A stretch of DNA of 64,000 nt, taken from the NCBI GenBank assembly GCA_020632795.1, contig JACKEV010000006.1:926501-990500 (forward strand). The letters run 5' to 3'. The DNA is from Alphaproteobacteria bacterium. GTDB lineage: Bacteria > Myxococcota_A > UBA796 > CAJQPC01. Shown in pieces: positions 43,389 to 52,164 of this stretch; positions within the stretch are counted from its first letter, which is position 1, and every line of letters begins with the position of its first letter. The notes beneath the pieces were generated by a model. That model was not told where the DNA came from, did no database searches, and saw only the letters and a program-made list of their open reading frames with translations. Both the position numbers and the translations under genes were made by a program.

Positions 43389-45224
43389 TTGATCGGCACC
43401 TTTCTCGACAAATACGAGGTCCTCCAGAAGGTCGGAGAGGGCGGCATGGCCACCGTGTACCGGGGCCGCCACGTCACGCTCGGCCGCGAGGTGGCCATCA
43501 AGGTGCTGCACCCTCACCTCTCGGCGTCCTCCCGGAACCGCAAGCGCTTCGCCCGCGAGGCCCGCGCCATCGAGCACCTCGACCACGACAACATCCTCAA
43601 GATCTACGACTACTCCGGCGTCGACGTCGACGACTGCTACATCGTCACCGAGTTCGTCGAGGGGCGCACGCTGCTGGAGATGCTGGACGAGCGGGGGCTG
43701 CTGCCCTCCGAGGTCGTGGCCGGGATCGCGCTGCGCCTGGCCGACGCCCTGGCCTATGCCCACACCGCCGGCATCATCCACCGGGACCTGAAGCTCGAAA
43801 ACGTCATGGTCCGATGCGATGGCACCGTCAAGCTGATGGACTTCGGCATCGCGCGCTTCCTGGACGAGTCCACGGTCACCATGACCGGCGCGCTGGTGGG
43901 CAGCCCGGCCTACATGAGCCCCGAGCAGGCCCTGGAGAAGGTCGTCGACGCCCGCTCCGACCTGTTCTCCCTCGGCACGGTGCTGTTCCAGCTCGTCACC
44001 GGGCAGCTCCCCTACTCCGGCTCCAACCCCTCGGTCATCCTGCGGAACATCATCGAGGGCACCCGCCCCGAGGTCCTGGAGCTGCAGCCCGGCGCCTCCC
44101 CGCGGCTGGCCGACGCCATCGAGCGCCTGCTCCAGATCGACCCCGACAACCGCTTCACCAGCGCCGAGGACGTCAAGGCCGCGATGCTGGAGGTGCTGGA
44201 GGAGTCCGACATCCGCCTGGACGCGCCCCAGTGGGCGCTCACCCGCTACCTGCTCGACCCCGACGACTATGAGGCCCGGCTCCGCAGCCACCTCGACCAG
44301 GTCCTGCTCGACCGGGGCCGCGAGGCCTTCGCCCGCGGCGACCACCTGGGGGCCCAGCGCCTCCTGAACCGCCTGCTCGTCCAGGACCCCGACCACCCCG
44401 AGGTCCTGACCCTGCTCTCCGACCTGCACCAGCCCCCGATGGTCGAGGCGGAGCGCACGAGCAGCCGCTGGTCGGTGTGGCTGGGGGCCCTCGCGCTGCT
44501 GCTCGGCGCGGTGGGCGCCTGGGTCATGCTGCGGCCGGAGCCCCCACCCCCCGAGCCCCCCGCCGAGGTCCAGCCCGAGCCGCCCCCGGTCGTGGTCGCC
44601 GACCCCGAGCCCACCGCGCCGCTGCCGATCTCAGTTCAGCCGGCCGAAACCCAGGATCCTCCAATCGAACGGGAAGATCCGCACCTGACGCCGCGCGACC
44701 TCAGCAGGCGACCTCCGGTGGAGCGGCCCGACCCGGTGGCCACCCTCATCCCGCCCCGCAAGATCTCGCCCCCCCCGGACGAGGCCCCCGCGGAGGCCTC
44801 GGTGACCGTGCGCCTGACCCAGGTCACCTGGGCGGACGTGTTCCTGGACGGGGAGCGTCAGGGGCAGGTGCGGGACCCCCTCACCCTCAAGCTGCCGCCG
44901 GGCTCCCACACCCTCACGCTGACCAACCCCTACGTGAAGGACTACACCGCCCGCTTCGACGTCGCAGCCGGCGAGCAGAAGACCTTCGACATCACCCTGG
45001 TCAAGAAGCCGGTCACCGCCACCTTCGTCGACACCGTCGACGGGGGGTGCGCGGTGCGCGTCGACGGCCAGCTCATGGGCACGGTGGCCTCGCTGGGGCG
45101 CGGCTTCGACTTGCAGGATCCGGATGTGCCCCACATGATAGGGCTGGAATGTCCGGACGGCAGCGAGGACCTGTTCACCGTCAAGCCACGCGAGCCGGGC
45201 TCCGTGGTGCTGCTGCCACCTTGA
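43389..45224 (+). CDS. Ser/Thr protein kinase with PEGA domain
   Basis: The 611-residue protein has an N-terminal Hanks-type kinase (residues ~9-265): glycine loop VGEGGMATVY, catalytic Lys in VAIKVL, HRDLKLEN, DFG and a SPAYMSPEQ activation segment. A helical repeat-like stretch (~300-350) precedes one membrane helix (~362-380) and a Pro-rich periplasmic linker. A C-terminal PEGA domain (~467-550) is marked by a variant reading GEQKTFDITL and VFLDGERQGQV. It is thus a membrane sensor kinase with an external beta domain. The start is TTG at 43389, without a clear ribosome-binding site. It leads an operon with two lipoprotein genes. Confidence 0.9.
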   Translation: MIGTFLDKYEVLQKVGEGGMATVYRGRHVTLGREVAIKVLHPHLSASSRNRKRFAREARAIEHLDHDNILKIYDYSGVDVDDCYIVTEFVEGRTLLEMLDERGLLPSEVVAGIALRLADALAYAHTAGIIHRDLKLENVMVRCDGTVKLMDFGIARFLDESTVTMTGALVGSPAYMSPEQALEKVVDARSDLFSLGTVLFQLVTGQLPYSGSNPSVILRNIIEGTRPEVLELQPGASPRLADAIERLLQIDPDNRFTSAEDVKAAMLEVLEESDIRLDAPQWALTRYLLDPDDYEARLRSHLDQVLLDRGREAFARGDHLGAQRLLNRLLVQDPDHPEVLTLLSDLHQPPMVEAERTSSRWSVWLGALALLLGAVGAWVMLRPEPPPPEPPAEVQPEPPPVVVADPEPTAPLPISVQPAETQDPPIEREDPHLTPRDLSRRPPVERPDPVATLIPPRKISPPPDEAPAEASVTVRLTQVTWADVFLDGERQGQVRDPLTLKLPPGSHTLTLTNPYVKDYTARFDVAAGEQKTFDITLVKKPVTATFVDTVDGGCAVRVDGQLMGTVASLGRGFDLQDPDVPHMIGLECPDGSEDLFTVKPREPGSVVLLPP

Positions 45225-45247
45225 CGGGCCCCGCCCGCGCGACAGCG

Positions 45248-45682
45248 ATGTCACGCATCGACGGGGCCAGCGTCGGCGCACTCCTTCATCATGTACGTTC
45301 TACCTGTGTTCAGGTTTTCTGGTACGTCTCTTGCATCTCCCTCGGGCTGTCGGGCTGCTACTTCGGCGACATCGAAGTGGTCGACTCGAACCGAGAGCCC
45401 ATCATCAAGGACTCGAACTACCTGAACGCCGAGATCATCGTGTTGCAGCAGGAAGACCAGTACATCTACATCGTGGTCCAGGACGAGGAGCCTGACCTGC
45501 TGACCTACACCTGGACGCTCTCCCTCGACGGCATCATCCCCGACGCGGAGAGCTTCCCGGACGGTCGCAGCCAGGTCCGGCTGAGCAACGACATCGATCT
45601 GGATGGTCAGGTGCTGAAGGTGGTGGTGAGCGACGGCTCCTACTTCACGGACATGTCCTGGGACCTGGAGGTCGTGCCATGA
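45248..45682 (+). CDS. Small lipoprotein
   Basis: A 144-residue protein from the ATG at 45248. The N-terminus has a longish n-region, then a hydrophobic stretch (VFWYVSCISLGLSGC) ending in a LSGC lipobox near residue 37. The mature part is acidic and beta-rich, resembling an Ig-like or calcium-binding fold (NYLNAEIIVLQQEDQYIYIVV and LSLDGIIPDAE, in pieces). It lies 24 bases after the kinase and overlaps the next lipoprotein by four bases, so it probably works with them at the cell surface. Confidence 0.6.
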   Translation: MSRIDGASVGALLHHVRSTCVQVFWYVSCISLGLSGCYFGDIEVVDSNREPIIKDSNYLNAEIIVLQQEDQYIYIVVQDEEPDLLTYTWTLSLDGIIPDAESFPDGRSQVRLSNDIDLDGQVLKVVVSDGSYFTDMSWDLEVVP

Positions 45683-47184
45683 CCCGCGCGCTCCTGCTGA
45701 CCTTCACCCTCAGCCTGGCGGCCTGCTCCGACGCCGACTTCTCCGTGTTTGACGGCCAGGAGGTCTCCGCGGACGACTCCGGGAGCGGCTTCGAATCCGA
45801 CGCGATGACCTCGCTGCGGCTGGATGTCTATCCCTCCTCCTCGCTTGCCGAGGGCAGCCTGCTCAACCAGACCTTCCTCCTGGATTATGCCGCACCGGGC
45901 GTCGAGGTGTCCCTCACCCGGCCGGTCACCCTGCGGGGGAACCTGACGGGCTACGACGCCAACCCCACCGCCGACGTCGCGGTCCCCGGGCAGAGCACCT
46001 CCGTCACCGGGTACGTGCAGGCCTTCGTGCCCGGCACCGTGATGTCCCGCAAGACGCCGACCGACGAGACCGGCTACTTCGCCGCCCAGGTGGTCCCCTC
46101 CGACGGCTACACCCTGGCCTGGATCCCCGAGGTGCCCGCCGAGCTGCCGTTCGTGGTGGTCACCGACGAGCTGGTGGACGGCCCCGACGACCTCTCGCTC
46201 TACCTGGACTATGGCCTGCCGGTCTACGGCGCGGTCACCCACGGCGACGACCTCGACCCGGTCGCCGGCGTGTCGGTGCAGGCCTTCGACGTCGCCTCGG
46301 GCGTGGGCGGCCCGGTGGTCACCACCGACTCCTACGGCGAGTACATGCTCCGCCTCTACCCTGGCGAATACGAGCTGCGGGTGAGCGACGAGGACGACCG
46401 CGTCCCCACACAGAGCATCCCCATCACGGTGTTCGACGGCGACGGGCTGGCCCAGGACGTCCACTACGGCACCCTGGAGCGCAACGCGTTCCGCGGCACG
46501 GTGGTCGACGCCGACGGCGAGCCCGTGGAGAACGTGGTGGTGCGGCTGACCTCGGTCGACCTGGACGGCACCCCCGACGGCACCCTCGTCCTGGAGCTGG
46601 ACACGCCTCGGAACGGAATCTTCTCGGACGACATCGTGCCCGGTGTGTACGAGGTCGAGTACATCCCGCCCTACCTTGAGGCGGCCTCCGGGCCGACCGT
46701 GGGCCCGGTGAAGCTGGCCGAGGCGGTGGAGCTGCGCGGCCCCAACAACCAGCTCCCCCGCGTGACGCTGCCCGAGCGGGTCACCGTGCAGGCGCGGGTG
46801 ACCGACCCTGATGGGAACCCCGTCCCCGGCGCCCTGGTGCGGGCCCGCGAGTTGGGCTTCGACCACTATGTGTTCGAAGCCATCGCCAACGCAGAGGGCG
46901 ACGTCTCGATCCGCGTCACGGACACCGAGCTCCTGTGGACGCTGGAGCCCCCGGCCGGCGTCCCTGGCGCGGTGACCTTCCGTGAGGCCGATCCCTTCGA
47001 GGTCATCGAGGCCGGCACCCTCCAACTCTCCGAGGGCCGCCAGGTCAGCGGGCAGGTGCTTTGGGGCGAGCAGCCCGCAGCCTACGCGGCGGTCGAGGTC
47101 CGGGACTTCTACGACCGGCTGTATGCCTCCGCGCTGACCGACGACGAAGGGCGCTTCTCCGTGCAGGTCGAGTGGCCTGAGTAG
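45679..47184 (+). CDS. Large lipoprotein with carboxypeptidase-regulatory-like domains
   Basis: The 501-residue protein has a signal peptide with lipobox LAAC (residue ~16). It is followed by several beta-sandwich repeats of ~80-90 residues with the pattern GTVVDADGEPVENVVVRL and VTDPDGNPVPGALVRA, typical of the carboxypeptidase regulatory-like fold (also called CarboxypepD_reg). A last such repeat ends with EGRFSVQVEWPE. It is probably a periplasmic or surface protein acting with the PEGA kinase that heads the operon. A strong terminator follows. Confidence 0.77.
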   Translation: MTRALLLTFTLSLAACSDADFSVFDGQEVSADDSGSGFESDAMTSLRLDVYPSSSLAEGSLLNQTFLLDYAAPGVEVSLTRPVTLRGNLTGYDANPTADVAVPGQSTSVTGYVQAFVPGTVMSRKTPTDETGYFAAQVVPSDGYTLAWIPEVPAELPFVVVTDELVDGPDDLSLYLDYGLPVYGAVTHGDDLDPVAGVSVQAFDVASGVGGPVVTTDSYGEYMLRLYPGEYELRVSDEDDRVPTQSIPITVFDGDGLAQDVHYGTLERNAFRGTVVDADGEPVENVVVRLTSVDLDGTPDGTLVLELDTPRNGIFSDDIVPGVYEVEYIPPYLEAASGPTVGPVKLAEAVELRGPNNQLPRVTLPERVTVQARVTDPDGNPVPGALVRARELGFDHYVFEAIANAEGDVSIRVTDTELLWTLEPPAGVPGAVTFREADPFEVIEAGTLQLSEGRQVSGQVLWGEQPAAYAAVEVRDFYDRLYASALTDDEGRFSVQVEWPE

Positions 47185-47209
47185 GCTCGGACCTGCCCCC
47201 CTTCAGTGA

Positions 47210-47242
47210 GAAGACCCCCGGCGCATCACGCCGGGGGTCTTC
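47210..47242. terminator. Rho-independent-type terminator between convergent genes
   Basis: A perfect 14-bp stem (GAAGACCCCCGGCG with CGCCGGGGGTCTTC) and a five-base loop CATCA lie between the lipoprotein operon and the convergent multi-HTH gene. The stem is symmetrical, so it can serve both strands. A short pyrimidine-rich stretch (TCATCTCTG) follows on the plus strand. Confidence 0.85.
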
Positions 47243-47259
47243 ATCTCTGCGGACGCCGA

Positions 47260-48252
47260 TCAGGCCAGGATCTCGCCCAGCAGCTCGATGGACGAGGCCT
47301 CGACGCCAGCCGCCTCGATCTTGGTGGCGACCTCCACGAAGCTGCCGCCGACCACGATGGGGGTCGTCCCGTCGACGAGCGTGACGCGATAGGCGCGCGC
47401 ACCAGCCGGGATCGAGGTGCCCTCGGTGGAGTCCGGCTTGAGCGGCACCGACGCAGCCTTGGGCGCTGCGGAGGCGGGGGCCGCAGGGGCAGGCGCCTCG
47501 GCCTTGGGGGCCTCGACCTTGGGAGCCTCGACCTTGGGCGCGGCCACAGCCTTGGGTGCCTCGGCCTTGGCCGGCGCCTCCGGCTTCGCGGCAGCGGGGC
47601 GGGGCGCCGCGCTGATGCCCTTGCGGAACCGGTAGTTCCGCACGGCGTTCACCGACACGCCGGCCTTCCTGGCGATGTCTGCGTCCGGGATCTTGCCGAG
47701 CTCGTCGATGAACGGCGCGATCTTGGACCGGGACTTGCGCGGCGCGGGCTTGGCGGCCTTCTCGGGGGCCTTGGCCGCAGGCGTCGCCGCAGCCTTGGCC
47801 GCAGGCTTCGCCGCAGGCTTGGCCGCCGCACCCTTCCGGCCGGACGCCTTGACGTCGAGCTGGCGACGCACCCGCGCGACCGTCTGCGCGGAGAGGCCGG
47901 CGAGACCGGCGATCTCACTGTCCGGCACCTGCCCGAGCATGTCGAGGTAGGGCTCGATCTTGGCCTTGGTCGCGCCACGCACACCGATCGCAGCCGCGCT
48001 GCGGGCGGGAGCGGCGGGGGCGGCCGCCTTCTTGGCAGACTGGGCTCTCCTCTTCTTGGAGGGGGCCGGCGGACGACCGCGGCGGGATCGGGGCCCGGGA
48101 GGGGCAGCGTTCCGCTCGATCCCGTTGCGCTTGAGGGCGTTGTTGATGGCGCCAGGGGTTGCGCCGAACATCTCCGCCAGCTCCCGGAGCGAGAAATCAT
48201 CCTTCTTGGCGATCAGCTCCGGCCACCACTCCATCTGTTCGAGTTTCCGCAT
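47260..48252 (-). CDS. Basic protein with three helix-turn-helix units joined by Ala/Pro/Lys-rich linkers
   Basis: About 330 residues from the ATG at 48250-48252 (GGAG nine bases upstream; in-frame ATG at 48276 and GTG at 48285 are alternatives). Three HTH units are seen: FSLRELAEMFGATPGAINNAL near the start, VPDSEIAGLAGLSAQTVARVRR and IPDADIARKAGVSVNAVRNYR. The last two are each preceded by a KIxPxxDxLG helix. Linkers contain an AT-hook-like RRGRPPAPSKKRR and histone-H1-like KPAAKAA repeats. A C-terminal ~50-residue alpha/beta domain (RVTLVDGTTPIVVGGS) ends it. It is probably a nucleoid-associated or regulatory DNA-binding protein. It is convergent with the lipoprotein operon. Confidence 0.7.
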   Translation of the reverse strand: MRKLEQMEWWPELIAKKDDFSLRELAEMFGATPGAINNALKRNGIERNAAPPGPRSRRGRPPAPSKKRRAQSAKKAAAPAAPARSAAAIGVRGATKAKIEPYLDMLGQVPDSEIAGLAGLSAQTVARVRRQLDVKASGRKGAAAKPAAKPAAKAAATPAAKAPEKAAKPAPRKSRSKIAPFIDELGKIPDADIARKAGVSVNAVRNYRFRKGISAAPRPAAAKPEAPAKAEAPKAVAAPKVEAPKVEAPKAEAPAPAAPASAAPKAASVPLKPDSTEGTSIPAGARAYRVTLVDGTTPIVVGGSFVEVATKIEAAGVEASSIELLGEILA

Positions 48253-48411
48253 TCCAGAGTTCTCCGTAGAAATCATTTCCCCCACCCGCAGCTATCACAG
48301 TCATTCAGGATCGACCACAAAACAAGCGGTACAGATCTGACATTCGTACACACACGGCCCGCCCCCCGGGCTCCGTTGACCCTCGGGCGAGCCGGGGCTA
48401 CGCTCCGTCGG

Positions 48412-49245
48412 ATGACGGCCCTGATCCCTGCGCTGCTCCTCCTGCTCGCTGCGGAGGCCCGCTCTGCGCCAGAGCCGTCCCCAGCCCCCCCAGAAGATGC
48501 CCCAGCGGCCCCGGAGCCCGGCCCTCGGGCCGCTCCGGCCACCCCCAAGCAGCGCCTCGATCTCGCGGTCCGACACTACGTCGCCGGGGAGCGGACGGCC
48601 GCCCGCAACGAGCTGCTGGTCCTGGTCAACGATCCGTCTCTGGAGGACGAGGCGCTGCGGACCGAGGCGCGTCTGTGGCTCGGCGAGATCCAGTACGTGA
48701 TGGGGGAGCTGCAGGCTGCAGAGAGCACGTTTGAGGCGGTTCTGTTCGAACACCCCGAGACCCGGCTGGACCCGTTCACCCACCCGCCGGACGTGATCGC
48801 CTTCTTCGACGCGGTCCGGGCCTCTGTTCAGGTCCGCACCCCCAAGCCCGTGATCCCGCCGCCCCTGCCCGTCCTGCCGATCCGCCCGCCGCCCTCCAAG
48901 CTGACCATCGCGGTGCCGGGCGGGCTGCAGTTCTACAACGACCAGCCGGCGCTGGGGGTGTTCACGGTGGCGTCGGTGGCCGGCCTGGGGGTCACCACGC
49001 TGGGCATGCGGCTGTGGCTCCAGGCCCAGGATGAGATCCCCGGAGAGCGCGGCATCCAGATCTATGACGACCCCCTGCGGGTGCAGCGCCTGCGGACCGT
49101 CCGCGCCGTCGAGAACACCCTCGGCTTCACCGCGCTGGGCATCTGGGGGACGGCCGTGCTCCAGGGCGCGATCCGCGTGGGCACCCGGCCCCAGGGGGCC
49201 GATCCCCCGGTGACCGCCCAGGTGCTGTGGACCGGGACATTCTGA
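48412..49245 (+). CDS. Exported protein with TPR-like helical repeats
   Basis: A 277-residue protein with an N-terminal signal peptide (LIPALLLLLAAEARSA) and a Pro/Ala-rich spacer. A helical region (~50-115) with two TPR-like pairs (LAVRHYVAGERTAARNELLVL and LWLGEIQYVMGELQAAESTFEAVL, in pieces) follows. The C-terminal part has one or two hydrophobic stretches (LGVFTVASVAGLGVTTLGM and FTALGIWGTAVLQGAIRVG). The layout resembles periplasmic TPR proteins that end in a membrane-embedded domain. The gene stands between the multi-HTH gene and the sigma-54 activator gene. Confidence 0.7.
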   Translation: MTALIPALLLLLAAEARSAPEPSPAPPEDAPAAPEPGPRAAPATPKQRLDLAVRHYVAGERTAARNELLVLVNDPSLEDEALRTEARLWLGEIQYVMGELQAAESTFEAVLFEHPETRLDPFTHPPDVIAFFDAVRASVQVRTPKPVIPPPLPVLPIRPPPSKLTIAVPGGLQFYNDQPALGVFTVASVAGLGVTTLGMRLWLQAQDEIPGERGIQIYDDPLRVQRLRTVRAVENTLGFTALGIWGTAVLQGAIRVGTRPQGADPPVTAQVLWTGTF

Positions 49246-49297
49246 CCCTTGGATCTCCACAGGGTGTTAGGAAGGACGGGTCTGCTGCGGTGCGTGC

Positions 49298-51076
49298 ATG
49301 TACATCTCCTACACCGATCCGGCCACCAAGACCGCCACGGAGTACGTGCTGCGCAAGCCGCTCGTGTCCATCGGGCGGGCGCCGGGCAACGACATCGTGT
49401 TGCCTGACGCGGCGGTCGCGCCGACCCACGCCAACCTGATCAGCCGCCCCACCCACGTCACCGTCTCGGTGACCGGCCGCGACAACGATCTGTTCGTCAA
49501 CGGCCGGCGGGCCCGAAAGGCCGATCTGCGGCCCGGTGACCGCTTCCTGATCGGGCTCTACGAGCTGACCCTGCACGACGGCGAGCCCGCCTCCAAGGCC
49601 GTCCCCGCCGTCAACCGGCCGGCGGAGTCCATCCAGGCGATGGAGCGGCTCATCCTGTTCTCCCGCCAGCTCCAGGTCGACAGCCCCCCCGACTCCCTCT
49701 TCCACGACCTGCTCAAGGCGGTGGTCGAGCAGACCGAGGCCGAGAAGGGCTTCATCATCGTCTTCAAGGACGACCAGCGGCACCTGGCGGCCACCTACAA
49801 CGTCAGCAATGAGACGCTGGACCTGTCCCGCGTCTCGGACTCGATCATCGACCGGGTGGTCGAGTCCCGCAAGCCGCTCATCGTCTCGGACGCGATGCAG
49901 GACCGCCGGTTCGGTAAGGCCAAGAGCGTGGTGGATCTTCGGCTTTCGTCGGTGATGTGCGTCCCGCTCATCTACCGCCGCGACCTGCTGGGTGTGCTCT
50001 ACCTGGGCAACGACTCCATCGCGAGCCTGTTTGACGAGGGCGCGCTGGCCATGCTGGAGGTCTTCGCCGCCCAGGCCAGCCTCATCGTGCACGCCGCGCT
50101 GATGCTCAATGAGCTGAAGACCTCGAACAAGAACCTGCGGGATCAGCTCCGCAGCGCGTCCCAGGGCGAGATGATCGGCTCCTGCGCGCCGATGAAGCAG
50201 GTCTTCAAGGTCATCCGCCGCATCGCCCCCACCGACATCTCCGCGCTCATCCTGGGCGAGACCGGCACGGGCAAGGAGCTGGTCGCCAAGGAGATCCATC
50301 ACCTCTCCGGCCGCGCCCGCAAGCCCTTCATCAGCATCAACTGCGGGGCCATCCCCGAGAACCTGCTGGAGTCCGAGCTGTTCGGGCACAAGAAGGGCGC
50401 GTTCACCGGCGCGGTGACCGACAAGATGGGCAAGTTCGAGGCCGCCGACGGCGGCACGCTCTTCCTCGACGAGATCGGGGAGATGCCCATGAACCTCCAG
50501 GTCAAGCTGCTGCGGGTGCTCCAGGAGCGCACCATCGAGCGGGTCGGCGAGTTCGAGGGGCGGCCCATCGACATCCGCGTGGTGGCCGCCACCAACAAGG
50601 AACTCGAAGAGGAGATCAACGCCGGACGGTTCCGGGAGGATCTGTTCTACCGCCTCAACGAGGTCACCGTGCAGCTCCCTCCCCTGCGCGACCGGGGCGA
50701 CGACATCGTGCAGCTCGCCCAGTACATGCTCAGCCGCTACGCCGCCCGCTACGACTCCAAGGTGCGCGGCTTCACCAACGCCTGCACCCTGTCCATGAAG
50801 AACTTCTACTGGCCCGGCAACGTCCGCCAGCTCGAGAACCGTGTCAAGAAGGCCGTCATCATGAGCGATCGGGCGCTCCTGGCCCCCGAGGACATGGGGC
50901 TGGCCAAGACCACCAAGCGGCACATCCAGCCGCTGGACGCGGCCACCGAGGACTTCAAGAAGACCTACATCCGCGAGGCCCTGGATCTGAACAACTGGAA
51001 CAAGGCGCAGACCGCGCGGGATCTGGACGTCGATCCACGTACGATCTTCCGGTATATCGAGAAGATGGACGACTGA
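49298..51076 (+). CDS. Sigma-54-dependent transcription activator with FHA and GAF domains
   Basis: The 592-residue protein starts with an FHA domain (residues ~17-95; VSIGRAPGNDIVLPD and VFVNGRRA-like NDLFVNGRRA), which binds phosphothreonine. A GAF sensor domain (~125-265) follows. The AAA+ sigma-54 interaction domain (~285-510) has Walker A LGETGTGKE, the sigma-54 loop GAFTGAV, Walker B GGTLFLDEIGEM and the R-finger region. The C-terminal Fis-like HTH (KAQTARDLDVDPRTIFRYIEK, split) binds DNA. FHA-type activators are typical of myxobacteria and are switched on by Ser/Thr kinases, so a kinase such as that at 43389 is a candidate input. Confidence 0.95.
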   Translation: MYISYTDPATKTATEYVLRKPLVSIGRAPGNDIVLPDAAVAPTHANLISRPTHVTVSVTGRDNDLFVNGRRARKADLRPGDRFLIGLYELTLHDGEPASKAVPAVNRPAESIQAMERLILFSRQLQVDSPPDSLFHDLLKAVVEQTEAEKGFIIVFKDDQRHLAATYNVSNETLDLSRVSDSIIDRVVESRKPLIVSDAMQDRRFGKAKSVVDLRLSSVMCVPLIYRRDLLGVLYLGNDSIASLFDEGALAMLEVFAAQASLIVHAALMLNELKTSNKNLRDQLRSASQGEMIGSCAPMKQVFKVIRRIAPTDISALILGETGTGKELVAKEIHHLSGRARKPFISINCGAIPENLLESELFGHKKGAFTGAVTDKMGKFEAADGGTLFLDEIGEMPMNLQVKLLRVLQERTIERVGEFEGRPIDIRVVAATNKELEEEINAGRFREDLFYRLNEVTVQLPPLRDRGDDIVQLAQYMLSRYAARYDSKVRGFTNACTLSMKNFYWPGNVRQLENRVKKAVIMSDRALLAPEDMGLAKTTKRHIQPLDAATEDFKKTYIREALDLNNWNKAQTARDLDVDPRTIFRYIEKMDD

Positions 51077-51103
51077 TTCCCAGGCTCCGGACGCCGGCCC
51101 GTC

Positions 51104-51571
51104 ATGACCCTCCTCCTCGCCCTCCTGCTTCTGCTTCCGGTCTTCGCCGCTCAGCCGGCCCAGCCGGCGCTGCCGCCGAACGCCAAGGCGTCCGGCTACG
51201 CCGACCGCAGCATCGAGGACTGGGCCCGTGACCTTCGCGGCGGCAGCCGGGCTGAGCGCAAGCTCGCCGCCCGGGAGCTGCGCCGTCAGACCCGCGACGT
51301 CAGCCGCGCCGTCGTTCGCGCCCCGGAGGGCTCCATCCGGCAGTTGGAGGCCTGGCAGACCTGGGACGACCTCTACAACGGCGTGGTGCGTCCGTGCACG
51401 GTCGGCCTGACCACCCCCGAGATCGCTCGGCCCTGCGCGCAGATGCTCGGCATGCTCCAGGCCACCGAGGCCACCCCTGCCCTGGAGGCGGCCCTCGCCG
51501 CCGAGCCCCGCCGCCGCACCGCGCGCGCCATCCGAGCGGCCCTCGACAGCCTCGCGGAGGCCAGCCCATGA
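51104..51571 (+). CDS. Exported HEAT-like hypothetical protein
   Basis: A 155-residue protein with a signal peptide (LLLALLLLLPVFAAQPAQP, residues ~3-21). Alpha-helical repeats of the HEAT/PBS-lyase type follow, for example ARPCAQMLGMLQATEATPALEAAL. No catalytic motif is seen. It overlaps coaE by four bases (ATGA), so the two are co-translated, although an exported helical protein and a cytoplasmic kinase have no obvious shared task. Confidence 0.65.
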   Translation: MTLLLALLLLLPVFAAQPAQPALPPNAKASGYADRSIEDWARDLRGGSRAERKLAARELRRQTRDVSRAVVRAPEGSIRQLEAWQTWDDLYNGVVRPCTVGLTTPEIARPCAQMLGMLQATEATPALEAALAAEPRRRTARAIRAALDSLAEASP

Positions 51572-52164
51572 TCACCGTCGGCCTCACCGGAGGCATCGCC
51601 ACCGGCAAGTCCACCGTCGCCGCCATCCTGCGGGATCGGCTTCACCTGCCGGTCATCGACGCGGACGCGGTGTCCCGCGAGATCGTCGCCCCCGGTCAGC
51701 CCGCGCTCGCCGAGATCGCGGCCCGCTTCGGCCCCGGGGTGCTCCAGCCCGATGGTGCCCTGGACCGCAAGGCCCTGGGCGCCATCGTGATGCAGGACGC
51801 CGCGCAGCGCCGCCGCCTGGAGGCCATCACCCACCCCCGCATCCGCCAGGAGATCGAGGCGCGCCTCACCGGGCTGGAGAAGGCCGGCGCGGCGGTCGCG
51901 GTGGTCGAGGCCGCGCTGATGGTCGAGACCGGCAGCTACGCCCTCTACGATCGGCTGCTGGTGGTCACCTGCGCCCCCGAGCGGCAGCTCGACCGGCTGA
52001 TGGCCCGAGAGGGCTTCGAGGAGGCGCGGGCCCGCCAATGGATCGCCAGCCAGCTGCCCCTCTCCGAGAAGGAGGCCCTGGCCGACGCGGTCATCCGAAA
52101 TGACGATGACATCGACGCTCTGGAAGACGCGACCCTGGCGGCCTGGGGCAGCCTGGACCTTTAG
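51568..52164 (+). CDS. coaE: Dephospho-CoA kinase
   Basis: The 198-residue protein has the P-loop GLTGGIATGKST at its start and DADAVSREIVAPGQPA, which is diagnostic of CoaE, then HPRIRQEIE and the VVEAALMVETGSYALYD segment (in pieces). It phosphorylates the 3'-hydroxyl of dephospho-CoA, the last step of CoA synthesis. Length and order match the family. Its stop codon overlaps the stop of the convergent apt gene in TTTAGTAG. Confidence 0.95.
   Translation: MITVGLTGGIATGKSTVAAILRDRLHLPVIDADAVSREIVAPGQPALAEIAARFGPGVLQPDGALDRKALGAIVMQDAAQRRRLEAITHPRIRQEIEARLTGLEKAGAAVAVVEAALMVETGSYALYDRLLVVTCAPERQLDRLMAREGFEEARARQWIASQLPLSEKEALADAVIRNDDDIDALEDATLAAWGSLDL

Noticed and set aside
47700..48060. The Ala/Lys/Pro-rich repeats of the multi-HTH gene as a DNA-level repeat array or CRISPR.
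   Set aside because: The repeats are irregular, in frame and follow the protein's linker composition; no spaced identical repeats are present.
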